A stretch of 64,000 nt of DNA from Piper betle (taxonomy: Eukaryota > Streptophyta > Magnoliopsida > Piperales > Piperaceae): the NCBI GenBank assembly GCA_033002965.1, contig JAURVB010014451.1, forward strand, positions 62,001-126,000, in the 5' to 3' direction. Within the stretch, counting starts at the first letter, position 1, and every line of letters starts with the position of its first letter. The translations under genes and the position numbers were made by a program. Below, in pieces: positions 1 to 12,300 of the stretch. Below the pieces are notes generated by a model. It saw nothing but the letters and a program-made list of their open reading frames with translations. It had not been told where the DNA came from and did no database searches.

Positions 1-287
1 ATTATGACAATACAACGGTAGAGTCATACATGAAAGAACAAATAAGAACATACCTGAAAAAACATACTCTTTATGTAATTCAAATAAGAGCAAACCTGAA
101 AAACATACTCTTTACGTAATGAACACAATTTCATATAATTACATACCTAAAAGAGCAGCACAATTTATCACAATTTCCACAATATCAGAAGTATATACAC
201 AATGTTCATATATCATCATCTGTGTTCTATCAAATAATAACAACAAGACATTAATACAAGTCCAAAAAATAAATGTTCAACACAATT

Positions 288-2970
288 TTACACAGTGCTT
301 AATACTAAATCATCTAAGTCATCATCTGAATCATCTTCAGAGTCCGAGTCATTATCACCAATCGGAATAGTAGAACTATCATCCGCATTAACATGAGACC
401 CCTGCGTAAAAGGAGGTGTAGAACTCCCACTCATATGAAGTCCCTCAGGTTCAGGAGGCAAAGACAAATTTTGTTGGGAGTCAATATGTACATCAATATC
501 AATATTTTGTCCACTAGGAAGAGGAGGCAAAGAAAAACCACCAGACGTAGTAGAACACGATCCAATTGCAGTTTTCAATGTGTTGCCACTTTCATTTGCT
601 ACAAAGGCCTCTTCATCTGCACCATCATTGTTGCCAACATTGGTACCAAAGAAATCATCCTACATAAAAAAAGTCATACCCTATTCATTTCAATTCAAAA
701 AAATTCATACACAAAATCATGAATGTGATGTAAGGTTTATTTAAACATACCGATGGGGATGGGTTGTCCCGTTCTCCAACCCACTCATCTAACGAGTCTT
801 CTAAACTCAAATTTTCACTAACTGCATCATATTTATGCCTCCACCTCAACTCGTTTTCTTTGACCCGCATGTTGTAATGAACATATACAAGATCATTTAC
901 TCTCTTCCTTGCAAGTCGATTTCTTTTTTGGTATGTACTTGGTCAAAAGTGCTCCAATTACGTTCACACCCCGATGATGATGAAGTTTGACTAAGTATTC
1001 TAATCGCTATTTTTTGCAGTTCAGGGCAGCTTATACCATGTTGCTCCCACCATGATGCTACATTTGATAAATTGATTTACTTATAAGCTTGCAATAAATA
1101 TGAAATCTGGAGAAAAGTGGATTTTACCTGGGTGGAGGACTTTTCTATTGGTAATGGCAAGAGAATGTCCAAAATCTCCTTTTGCAGATACAAAATCGGA
1201 CCACTACAAAATATTAAAACAAAATGAATCATCATATTTAGTTATACATAAACATTTATATATAAAAATTAAAAATAATAGTATCTTGACCTGCAAAGAT
1301 GCCATGGATCGAGCTACCTCATTGACTTCCAAACGACAAATGACATCATTGAATGCACGATACACCTCACTTGGCTACAAAATTATTCCCAATCAACCAC
1401 AAGCAATATGAAATTGTTAAAAAAATCATAAAAGGAATGTAAGTCAAATAAGAGCATACAATGTTTGAGTCAGGGCGATAACGGGTTTGAGGATTAAGCA
1501 TATATGCTGCAGCATGAAGAGGATGACAAAATTGATTCGCCCATCTCTTGGTGATGATATCAACAAATAACTTGTATCGCTCTACTTTCATGTCATGTAC
1601 CTCTTTTATTTTTTCTATGGTCTTTTGCATTTCATCATAAACGAATGGCATCGAGGGTCTTTCATCACTATCCACCAATCTCAAAAATCGAATAAGTGGC
1701 TCAATTGTTTTATGGACAAATTCCATCTTCTTCCAAAAATGTGCACTCAAGATAATATTTTCAGCTGCTATTCCATCCTCATCTTTTGCAAACTTCGATG
1801 ATGAATACATTTCAGAAACAAACATCTTTTTCAGAGCCTGCTTGTGTTCCAGGAAACTAGCAATCGTCAAAAAATGAGTAGCAAATCTAGTTGCCCCAGG
1901 TCTCACCAATTCATGTCCATTTGTAAAATTATTCCTCATAAGAGCCAACAACCATGAGTGGTTGTATATAAGTTTAGTGACTTTCTGTGCATTCATAATA
2001 CATGTTCCAACTTTCTTAATTTTTGCAAAGTCCTTCAGCATTAAGTTTATACAATGGGCAGCACACGGAGTCCAAAATAGATGTGGTCTCTTCTGTTCTA
2101 GCATCTTCCCTGCAGCTTTGTATGCCGACGCGTTATCAGTGATAACCTGCACTACGTTTTCCTCCCCAACTTCTTCAACTACTTTATCCAGTAAACTAAA
2201 TAAATACGTAGCATCCTTTTTTTGTCTGAAGCATCCACTGATCCAAGGAAATACATTCCTCTTGGGCAGTAAACTAGAAAGTTGATCAAAGTTTTACCGG
2301 ATTGATTAGTCCACCCGTCAGACATAATAGAGCAGCCTGTTGTCTTCCAAGTTATTTTTATGTCCTCTAAACTAGCATTTATGGAGGCCACTTCAGCAGT
2401 AAGAAGATTGCCTGACAAAGAATTTCTGCCCGGAGGTTTGATCCCTTGATTACCATATTTACCTGCCACATCAATCATTTTGTGAAAGTAAGGCGAGTCT
2501 ACAACATGGAAAGGAATGGCACAGTGATAGAAGAATCGAGCAATGGCTGTGTGGAAGTGCTCTTTTGCTTTCTTTTCTATTGCCGTAGATAATCTCATTT
2601 GACCCGATGTATTCTTCTTTTCCCTTTCAAAAATTTGTGCCTTCCTCTTCGTACTTGACTTAGAGCACCTAACACTTTGCTCCCGAACTTCCATCTCTTC
2701 CATATCTGAGTCATTCAAACCATATGACCCTATATCTTCTCTAATCCTTTGTTTTTCTTTCTTCGCCTTTTCCACACCTTTGAAATAATCTTTCATTTTT
2801 TGTGCATCTGCTTCAGGAACTTTCTTACATGCAGCAACATTTCCTTTGAGTCCAGCAATATGTTGCTTGAAGCGATATATCCCTCCACTTATGGTTTTTC
2901 CGCAAAAGTTACAGATGACTTGCTTCTTAGATGCATCAAGTGGTGTGCCATATTCCCATCCAAAATCCAT
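288..2970 (-). CDS. hAT transposase (BED finger, DUF659, hAT dimerisation), two frame breaks
   Basis: The start ATG at 2970 opens with MDFGWEYGTPLDASKK, typical of plant hAT transposases. A BED zinc finger follows (VICNFCGK, then RFKQHIAG and a later Cys), then the DUF659/RNase H-like part with FWTPCAAHCINLMLKD, and the C-terminal dimerisation motif SWWEQHGISCPEL with CERNWS. Likely exons on the minus strand are 2970-1460, 1374-1291, 1203-1128, 1057-751 and 659-288. The last exon encodes an acidic Asp/Ser/Glu-rich tail. Two breaks interrupt the frame: the A-run copied from T 2217-2223 (7, needs 8) and that from T 924-929 (6, needs 7). Both are one base short. The protein would catalyse cut-and-paste transposition, but as written it is not translatable. 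It may be a decayed copy or a sequencing artefact. Confidence 0.8.
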
Positions 2971-3520
2971 CTTCCCTGATATCTCGAAATTTTGATAACT
3001 TCAAATGACAATTAACTGAACACCAAGGCAAAGACAATTATCTGCAAAAACCGTCAATTACAGTTCCTAAAAACCCTAGCATATCAACACTAGCAGTACA
3101 AACTACACTGGCAGTGAAGAGAGTACAAAACAAATCAGCTCCTACACACGGGGTTCCCTGTCGGTCAATTTAGGATTTTTGTTTGGATGATGAGTACATG
3201 AAATATTGCCTATCATTTGCTGAAGAAGACACAAAACAAATGCTCTGTGACAAATGTCAACGAATTCTATCAAATGACGAATATCAAAGGGATCTATTAT
3301 TGATTGATGAAGTTTATAATTTCCAATAATCAATAGACTAGAAAAAAAAACAAAAAAAACACCTAATGTTCATAGAATGAGATAAACATCAAAATTCAGA
3401 TACAAGTTAAAAAAAGGCGAAACAAGCATTCACTGATTCTGTAAAGGTTTATGTCTACCACCAAAGGGATTCCTAACATAGAGTGCAAAATGCAGATGAG
3501 TAGTGAACCATATGCAGAAT

Positions 3521-3893
3521 CAAAAGAGCATGCATTCACTTCAACAACAGAATCAAAGAATACAATGTGTAAAAAATAAGAGAATTATAAAGTACACAAA
3601 AAAACAACTGGACGCCTCTAATATAAGTTAATTTTTCGGTAACATGATCAAAACTACCAATAATCAGAATGCCTAAACTCCACTTGATGGAAATATACAC
3701 AATAATCAAAAGAGCATGCATTCACTTCAACAACAGAATCAAAGAATACAATGTGTAAAAAATAAGAGAATTATAAAGTACACAAAAAAAACAACTGGAC
3801 GCCTCTAATATAAGTTAATTTTTCGGTAACATGATCAAAACTACCAATAATCAGAATGCCTAAACTCCACTTGATGGAAATATACACAATAAT
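3521..3893. repeat. tandem duplication of a 186-bp unit
   Basis: The sequence from 3521 (caaaagagcatgcattcact) recurs at 3707 and runs almost identically to about 3893. The only clear difference is one base in an A-run (7 against 8). It lies inside the 5' non-coding part of the hAT element. Near-identity implies a recent duplication or an assembly duplication. Confidence 0.9.
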
Positions 3894-3984
3894 CAAAAAT
3901 TTGGTTCAACTAGGAATATACACAATAAGTGGTGAACAAACGATTAAAAAACCAAGATCCCAGCATAAAAAACACAACTTGTAC

Positions 3985-4205
3985 CAAGAATCCGACTGGA
4001 ATCGCGGCGGAATCGCTGCCCTCGCGTCGGCCGGCGGAACCCGATTGCGGGCGGCGGTCGCAACGTCTGCGGCGGTGGCCTGGTCGGACGGAGGACGGCG
4101 GAGGGAGGACGGCGAAGGCGCGGCGGAGGGAGGACGGCGCAAGCGCGGCGGAGGGCGGCGGAGGGAAGCTCGGAGTCGGGCGGCGGAATCGGGGAGGAGG
4201 AGGGT
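3985..4205 (-). promoter_or_regulatory. GC-rich leader/promoter block of the hAT element
   Basis: A block rich in GGCGGAGGG-type repeats (read CCCTCCGCC on the transposase strand) stands abruptly between AT-rich flanks. It sits upstream of the transposase start, between the long non-coding 5' segment and the subterminal repeats, where a GC-rich first non-coding exon and promoter would be expected. Open frames across it are low-complexity Pro/Arg/Ala and match nothing I recognise, so I do not call a gene. The role is inferred from position only. Confidence 0.4.
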
Positions 4206-4261
4206 ATGATTTAGGTTTTTAAATCCAAATTACCATTTTACCCATGCTTAAATAATTTAAT

Positions 4262-4483
4262 AAAAATTATACCTAGGGTATTTTGGTAATTTCCTAAAAA
4301 CCGATTCCGATTTAAATCGGCCGATTCCGATTCCGATTTAAATCGGTCGGAATCGGCCGAAACGGGCCGATTCACGACCCGATTCGGGGCCGACCGAGTC
4401 GGCCCCGAAATCGGATCGGCGCGACGCCGATCCGATTTAAATCGGCCGATTCCGCACGGAATCGGCCGATTCGTGCAACTATG
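4262..4483 (-). repeat. hAT subterminal repeat block and terminal end
   Basis: About ten copies of variants of ATCGGCCGATTCC and its palindromic forms (for example GATTTAAATCGG) fill this segment. Plant hAT elements commonly carry such clustered short subterminal motifs, which bind transposase. The block ends at GTGCAACTATG (4473-4483). Confidence 0.65.
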
Positions 4484-4514
4484 GAATGATCATGTATAGG
4501 CAAAGAGGAACATT

Positions 4515-4722
4515 AGTATTAGCTAATGTTCATACAACAATTTGACTGTGACAGGCATTTTAAATCTAGCCATCTATTTAAATTATGTGACTGCAATTTT
4601 TTGTGTGCTTATAATCTTATTTTCCAAGTTAGCTTATTTAATATATTGCAGTCACATAATTTAAGTTGGTGGCTAGATTTAAAATGCCTGTCATATTGCT
4701 ATATGAACATTAGTTAATACTT
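4515..4722. mobile_element. fold-back MITE with long terminal inverted repeats
   Basis: The left arm (about 4515-4595) and the reverse complement of the right arm (about 4645-4722) share CTAATGTTCATA, GACAGGCATTTTAAATCTAG and AATTATGTGACTGCAAT with few mismatches. A central loop of about 50 bases separates the arms. There is no coding capacity. The sequence would fold into a long imperfect hairpin. The superfamily cannot be assigned because I do not see a clean target duplication. Confidence 0.75.
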
Positions 4723-5209
4723 ATTTAATAAAAAAAAAGTTAGGTTATTTAATCAAGCTGCAGCCGTAGCCAAATGGCGTTTCTACCCAATTTCCTATAT
4801 ATTTTTTAAAACAGATTTGCTAACCTTGTAATAGTGTGGCTAAATACAATGGGCTAAGTGATTGTTTCGGCCCAAGGTTGATCATAAGCAGCTTCAAGTA
4901 ATTTGGGTGATGAAATTTGATGAAAGTGCAGAGGGATTTGGGCCGCTGAATCTTGGCCCAAATTCCCTATTCTTAGTTTTATTATTGGTTAAACAATTGC
5001 TCGGCAACCTAATTAGGGATACTAATTAAGTGAGCCAGCTCGTGAGTATTTAGTGTTCGAGCTTGACTCGAAACTCGACATTTAAATAACTCGAGCTCGA
5101 ACTCGATTCTTACGGGCCGAACTGGAGCAAAATCGTGTTCGACTCGACTTGACTAGATTACAACTCGAACTCGACTCGATAAAATAATATAATAATATAT
5201 TCTTTATAT

Positions 5210-5257
<48 letters not shown>

Positions 5258-8090
5258 GAGAGATAGCACCGCTCATTTTTCTCGAGGAGACGTTAAATTA
5301 TTCTAACATTTTCAAGGAAGTAAGCTTATTTGATTTTACATGTAGACCTTTTAGATTTGCCTCCTTTAATTTTGAGACATATACAAATGTGATCAAAATT
5401 CTATGTCTATGGCCTTATTATGAGCGTGACAAATATAATGAAAAAGCCCATAATTGGTGGGTTGGCTAAATACTATGCTAAATTGCGTCAATAGGATTCT
5501 ATATCTAGAACAACTAGCCACTTAGAGCAAGCATTAACTTACAAGTTAAGGTTAGGAAGAACATAAATTTGTTGTCAAGCCATGATTATATATGAAAGGG
5601 TAGTGCTATGCCCACCACAACTTTTCGCTATACATTGTGAGTAGGTACAAGAGACCTTTAAAGTGATTAGATGCAATAACTTAGTAATTAGAAGTTTATT
5701 TTCTATTATTTATATATTTAGTACAATGTTATAGTTGTAGTAAACTTTTATGTAAAGTTTAATTTTTAATTTAGTTTTATATGAAAACAAGCTTGTTGAT
5801 CAGCTCAATAAACTTATTGCTCTATTGATTTGATTTTATATATACATGTATGTTAGATGTTTTGCTAATAATGATCCTTGTTTAAATTTATGCATGTTAG
5901 AAAATTAGATTCCCCACTTTTATATGTATATTGTTTATTTGTCAAAAGCAACCCCATACACACACCAATTCCCTTATTTATACTTTCTTCTTAGGCTATT
6001 CTAAAACATTAATATTTTCTTCTTCACCTTTTTTTCCAAGTATGTGCTAGATCCTCTTCACTTGGTGGAGCTAGCCATTCATGTCTATGAAACTTTTAAC
6101 ATTTCATGCCTCTACTTATTTTGTTCGTTCACTTGTTGTATGATCAATTTTTCCTTACATGGTAATGAATATATTTGGTGGTACTGGGAAAGCCTGACAT
6201 GGGTCTAAAGGAGATTTGGTTGATCAATAAGTAGAATTTGTTAGGCATGGAGGCCAGACGTAAGGAATAATCTTGCTAACAATATCTAAGCAATATCTTG
6301 GAAAAAATTTGTTCATAAGTAGAAATATTTTATCTTTGTAAGGATTTGATGATATTTCTTAAAAAATTAAGTTATATTTTTTGTTGTTTTCACTGGTTGT
6401 GTTATTTACAAGATCTACTCATAAACTCTTAGTGGCTCAGAATTCTTATATTAGAACCTATGAGAGTAGGAGCCTTTCTTAACTTATTATGATCAACACG
6501 TATTGTATATGTAAGTCCTTATAATATTATTGTCTTAAGCCTCATTGACGGTTGAGTTTTTCTTTCGTAAAGTTTGTATGTTGGTCGTATAATGAATAAC
6601 TTTCTGAATAATAATATCAAGATTCAATTTGTTCTTTGGGCCGAATAGGGGTATTGCAGAAATCAAGTTCAATAAAATAGTACTTATTTCAACCTCATCA
6701 TTTTTAACCAAGCACTTAATTTCTTGAAGACACTCTTTGGGATAATAACTTTTTTTGACATAGTGCCCTTAAATATTTCTAAAATCTTATGCTTCATGTG
6801 ATTATAAGACTAATGCAATTTGAATTTCCTCACTTTTCAAAGTCTCATTTTTCTTGAAAGAAACTTTACTACATAAGAGCTATGGGTTGTTCAATCCTTA
6901 GTGCAATGTTTAGATTCATGCAGCTAAAAATTTTAAATTTAATCTCATTTAGTACTAAAATAAAATTAATATTGGTAGATATATAAGAAGCAAAAAAATT
7001 AGAAGAAAACAAACACATCACCTCCTAATAATTCAATTAATGGGAAGGTTCATCACATGATACCTAATATAACGTTAATATTTAGTTTTTGGATAATAAT
7101 ATTAACTGGTAAGTGGTACCTCAATGTAATAATCAAATACTGACAATAAGTTCTATCAAACAATTAGCTTTTTTTAGGCCGACTAATTCCTTATATAGAA
7201 TACCAGAATAATTGTCATATATTTATTACCACAAATATGTAAATTATTATTCTATCAAATATTTATACCATCCATTGGGTCAGGCAATATTTGCATGAAT
7301 TACATACCAAGCGTCTTGATATTTCTGAAATAAATGATCTAAGATACAACATGGGCTACTTTGGTATAATGTTGCTTCAATCAATATATTTCAAAATATT
7401 AGACAACAAGAATATTATATGACCATTATTTATTTTTAATAATCTCAAATTGAAGAATTCAATTTGTTCAAGACAACCCAATAATGTCCAAAAATTTGGA
7501 TATAGTCATAATAGAGCAACTAAAAAACAAATCAATCTTCAACAACGAAATGCCACGACCACCGAATTGTTGATTCCCTTCATTATGACATAACCTTATG
7601 ATCGCAATGATCTGAATTCACATATGCCACAATCTAAAACTTTAGTTCTCAATGATCTAATATGAATAAACTGTATACCAAAAAAACTTGATTTGATAAA
7701 AACCGTAAGATTGTTCTTCATCTTAAACATTAAGAGAATATACTACATACAGAAGCATATCTTAATATGTATGAAGAAATTCTTATAATATGTATTCTGA
7801 TCTCCTGGATCTTAATCTTTCAAGTTGTTATGTATAGCATTTATTCCTTACCAGTGATGAGATGCCAGCAAAGAAGGCATTCATCCCCTTCTATGTTGAC
7901 CTAATTATAATATTAAGTTTTCCCTTAATTCTAATTTAGCTTGTCATAAATTAGAAGTGCATAGGTTTATGCACATACGGTAACTTACTTGTATTAAATG
8001 CTCTTAACCCTAACAACTTTAAACTTTATTAGGCCAATTTTAAATAGGGTTAACCTTTAATGACAAAACACAATAAATAATTGTCAAATA
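4723..8090. other. AT-rich intergenic DNA with repeat fragments
   Basis: No gene is recognised. About 5036-5180 carries repeated CTCGAGCTCGAACTCGA-like motifs, a pattern often seen in subterminal regions of plant DNA transposons. A TA microsatellite lies at about 5209-5252. The rest is AT-rich, with short open frames only and no recognisable domains. Confidence 0.5.
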
Positions 8091-8099
8091 TATACATGT

Positions 8100-8775
8100 A
8101 TATAAATCCAATATCCAACAATCTAACAGGGCTGTTGTGATGCTAAGGAGGAACTCCAGCTTCTTGAGGACCAGGGTCCCATGTAGGATAAGTTGTAAAG
8201 ATCATTCATGGGCATATCCAAGGTTTTAGTGAAGTTATAATATACTTCATTTTAACATTGTCTTCTACACCCACTGTTAATTTTCAGTGTTAATCTCCCA
8301 TTTTTGTGAGCTGACGGGCTTTGATTAACCTGCTTGAGCGGCCACATTATACACACTAATCACCCACTGAATAAAGGGCTTGATCAGTGTGTAGAAGTTT
8401 CTTACAGTCATCTACCATGGGATTGTTACACCAGTTAATATTGTCATCAACATTCCAATATATACAAAAGAGACCATATCCATAGTTATTGAAAACCAAA
8501 ATATTCTTGAGCCCTGCTTGTTGAGTACAGAGAGCATTGCGAGGACTTGTACTTCCGCCCCTTGTGCGTCAGTAAGCCTCTGAGATTCCAGCCATTGAAG
8601 AAAACATCAAAATTGTTGTGAAAAAATGCAAAACCACAATCAGAACAGTTAGTTATTATCAGTAACTTCCCCAATCCGTGAAATTCAGAAGCTGGCGTAC
8701 AACCTAGGAATTTTGTCGATATTGATAGTTTGCATCGTTTCAGATAAAGGAAAAATAGGTCCCAAATTGCCATAA
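8100..8775 (-). other. unassigned segment, possible gene remnant
   Basis: Base composition is less AT-rich than the surroundings. Minus-strand frames give protein-like runs, for example TLDMPMNDLYNLSYMGPWSS near 8210-8140 and a hydrophobic run around 8530-8410, but stops and frame changes break them up. I recognise no family. It could be a decayed exon cluster, or part of an extended 3' region of the CobW-like gene that ends at 9348. Confidence 0.25.
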
Positions 8776-9347
8776 ATTAAGGTGTGAATATGATGTCAAT
8801 ACATTTTGGCATGGTACATGAAGACTGTACGGTCCCATGTTATCCAACTATATTACATGGACTAATATCTTGATGTCAACAAAATTGTTTGTGCCGTTCA
8901 TGTTAGCTTCTAGCGTTTTGCATGGCGTCTGAACTTTGCCTGTTTCTGCAGGATCTAGTTATTAATAAAATAATTTTTTTAAAAAAATGTGCAGTAGCCT
9001 ATAGATTTCCGAATTGGCACCTTTAACCTTGAATCCACGCATCTGTAAACTCGGGCTCAAATCCCCAGCTGCACCTGACATAGGGTGGGCATAGCCACCA
9101 ATAAAATTTCTAGAAAAATATCCTATTTTAGTAATTTTTTAACAGCAGACCCTTATTTTCATGATAGAAGCAGCTACAAAGAAAACGCAATCATAGTGGA
9201 AAAAGAAGGCAGAAAATTTACATTTTATAACAAATATGAGCTTCTATTGTTCTATTAGCATCATGTATTAATGACACAGATCTATCCATAAGTGGGAAGC
9301 TGCAGTGCAGTAGCAATATAGTTATCACTTCGTGTTCAGAGAGCCCC

Positions 9348-12300
9348 TTAAAGCAAACATGACTTGAAGCCCTTCTCTATCTCATCCTTGTCTAAGTTCT
9401 TCCCAATAAATACAATCTTGTTAATCCTCCGTTCATCTGGCTCCCATAATCGATCCGGTGAACCCTGGAAAATATCATGTACTCCCTGTGCCATGGCCAA
9501 AACATAAAAGCAAGAGTTTGAGCAACTAACCACACAATAAAGGAACCAAGAACATCTGCGGTCTACATGAAAAAACCAACTTGATTAAGTGGCACTAATT
9601 TTTTCACTACGTTCGGAAAGAAACACATTTGAATTGTATGCCTTGGAACGAAAATTTTGGGTGTCCATAATTAGCTTGAAGAATGCAAATGCAAAAGCCA
9701 ATATCAAGGACACTTAGTTTCATCGTTAAGAAAGTAATGGTTCATATAGGAAGAATATGTAAAATAAAATTCTAGTCTTATGCAATAAACTATATATGAA
9801 ATGCAGCTCAAAGAGAGAGGGCATACATGAGGCACTAAAAGCAGGGCACAACATGCATGGATATGATGTGGGTTCAAATGTTGTGCACAATATGATGTGA
9901 ACCACTTAAAGACGTTTCGCATATAAAACTAATTCAACTAGTTGGAGAAGTGAAAGCTAGCACAAGTGGTGTGTGAAGAGACACAAAATGCCAAATAATA
10001 TAATCAACGAAACAAACCTGGAAAACAAATCTCTCATCCATTCCCTCCACAGAGAGAAGTCCCTTCATGCGATATATGTCATCACTTCGTTCCAATAATA
10101 AGGTACCCAACCATATATTTGCCTGGAGAACAAACATGAGCAAATTAAGGACTGGCACAGCTGAACACCATCTCTTCATAACAAATAACAACACAACACT
10201 ATAAGAAGGTAGTTTACAAATTTCTGAAAAGTTGAAAGGCCATGGAACATTTTTGACAGTGCTAAGAATGCCAATCTCGAAAAAGCTAACAAATATACCT
10301 TTTCAAGGTCCAAGCTGCCTTCACAAACAATGCTGACAGAAGAAACACCAGGATCATGACTGTGATCGTGATGATGGTCTACAACAGAAATGGTCAGAAT
10401 TCAATATACATTCCATAAATAAAAGAGAGAAACTAAAGAGTACTTCTGCCTATCTGAGTTCTAAATCTCACAAAAAAAACATGCCAAACAATATCTACAG
10501 AAGAAAGCATAGAAGCCAGTAGATTGTTCACGAAAATAAGTTTGATATTGATTAGGTTTCCATAAAAAATAAATATAATAAAAAAAGAAAAAAGAAACGG
10601 CTAGACTAACCATGATCATGTTCATGATGGTCATGGTGACCATGTTCGTGATCACTGTGGTGATGATCATGATCATGATGGTGATCATGACCATCCCCAG
10701 CATGGTCATCTTTTGATTCAGAATTGACAGCGCTCTCAATCCTACACACATAATTATCAGATAATAAGTAACTGAAAAAAGCTTCATGTAGCCAATAAGT
10801 AGAAGTTTCACCAAAGAAAGAACAGTGACCAGCTACGAAAATTTCATAGAAAATCCTGCAAATGCAACATCATGAAATGAAAAGAATTACAAAATGCTAA
10901 AGATTAAGAACTAAATGAAGCCCCTTTCAGCATTACTATCTATCAAAATGATTCGGTTTTAGGATCAGTTTAGATGACATAATGTTATGCTCATTAGTTC
11001 TTTTCGCTTTTAGGTGAAGTACAACCACCTCCCTCATGGCCAAGCAACCATGTTTCCTTATGTCTTCAGAACATAACAAGAAGCATTCAAAAATGGGAAT
11101 TTGACAGTACCAAGCTATGACTTAGTGTCCATCCCAGGTAATCAGCATCACTATCGATCAAAATGATTTGGTTTTCAGGATCAGTTTAGATGAAACAATG
11201 TCAGGCTCTCATTAGTTCTTTTTGCTTCCAGGTGAAGTACAACCACTTCCCTCGAGGTCAAGCAAACATGTTTCCTTATTTCTTCATCACATGACAAGAA
11301 GTACTCCAAAACCGGCATTTGGCAGTACCAAGCTATGACTTAATGTCCATTCCAGGTCATCTAAAAAGGCTGACCAGTAAGTAAGAAAAGGGGGGGGGAG
11401 GTGAACGGGGACGCGAAGCTCATAACAAAGAAACAAAATCAACGCCCAACATCTAATGATCTTTCATAGGAATGACGATGAAGTTGACAAAATTCACTGT
11501 AGCACTAAGAATTGTATGGTCAATCTGATCAAAGTTTTTATGCCATAAAAAAATATGATAAAAATGAATAGTTTCGGTTTCATGGATTCATTAGTGCATG
11601 TTTCTGAGAAAATAATGCACAACCTAATCAACCAAACAACAGACTTCATGAGAAAAGGTGTAGCTAAATTCATAATCCCTAAAGTTTCTTGATGTGCACG
11701 AGCAACAACACACATGCATAAGTCCAATTAGTGATTTTACTACAAAAGATATAATGAAAGTACACGAGGAACAATGAATAAAAATTGAATATAGAGAGAC
11801 TTTTGACTATTATGCATGTGACTGGTACGTGAAGCCACTAATTAAGCAAAAGAAAAATTATACAATCCCAATCAAACGAAAAGTGAGTAGTCAGAACCTT
11901 TCCAAATCAAAGCCTCCAATTCCAAGAACGTAATCCAGTTCAACTTTGCCATATTCAGTTCGCTTCAGGTGAGCCATATGGTTAATTTTCTGATAATCAA
12001 ATGAAGAAACAATAGAAGTAATAATTGGATTAGAAGATAATGCAACAAAGCCTACTATACATGTCCATGATGAAAAAACAAACTATGTTCTCAACCTTTA
12101 TCCTCTTAATCAAGGAAGTGATTTGTGGTTCATTGACGAGGTCAGTCTGCAGAATGACAAAAACAAAATCGTGAGGTGCAAGGCACAATTCATATTATAA
12201 ACTTATGGGTTAAAATATATATTGAACTAGAGATTGTATGATTAATTAGCAGTAATAACGGCATCTAATATAAAGGACAATGTGACCTTGTTCACAATAA

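Larger units (their letters stand above)
1..4483 (-). mobile_element. hAT-superfamily DNA transposon, left end outside window
   Basis: The stretch carries a transposase gene (288-2970), a long 5' intron or leader region (2971-3980), a GC-rich leader (about 3985-4205) and a terminal block dense in CGGCCGATT-type subterminal repeats ending at about 4483. Read on the minus strand the element would begin CATAGTTGCACGAATCGG, and the flanking 8 bp on the plus strand are gaatgatc (4484-4491), the size expected for a hAT target duplication. The other terminus and the matching 8-bp copy must lie left of base 1. The assignment rests on the transposase domains. The exact end is inferred from where the subterminal repeats stop. 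Confidence 0.7.

Noticed and set aside
3906..4222. Coding exon in the GC-rich block upstream of the transposase
   Set aside because: Only Pro/Arg/Ala low-complexity frames are present, while the hAT protein has a canonical start at 2970.
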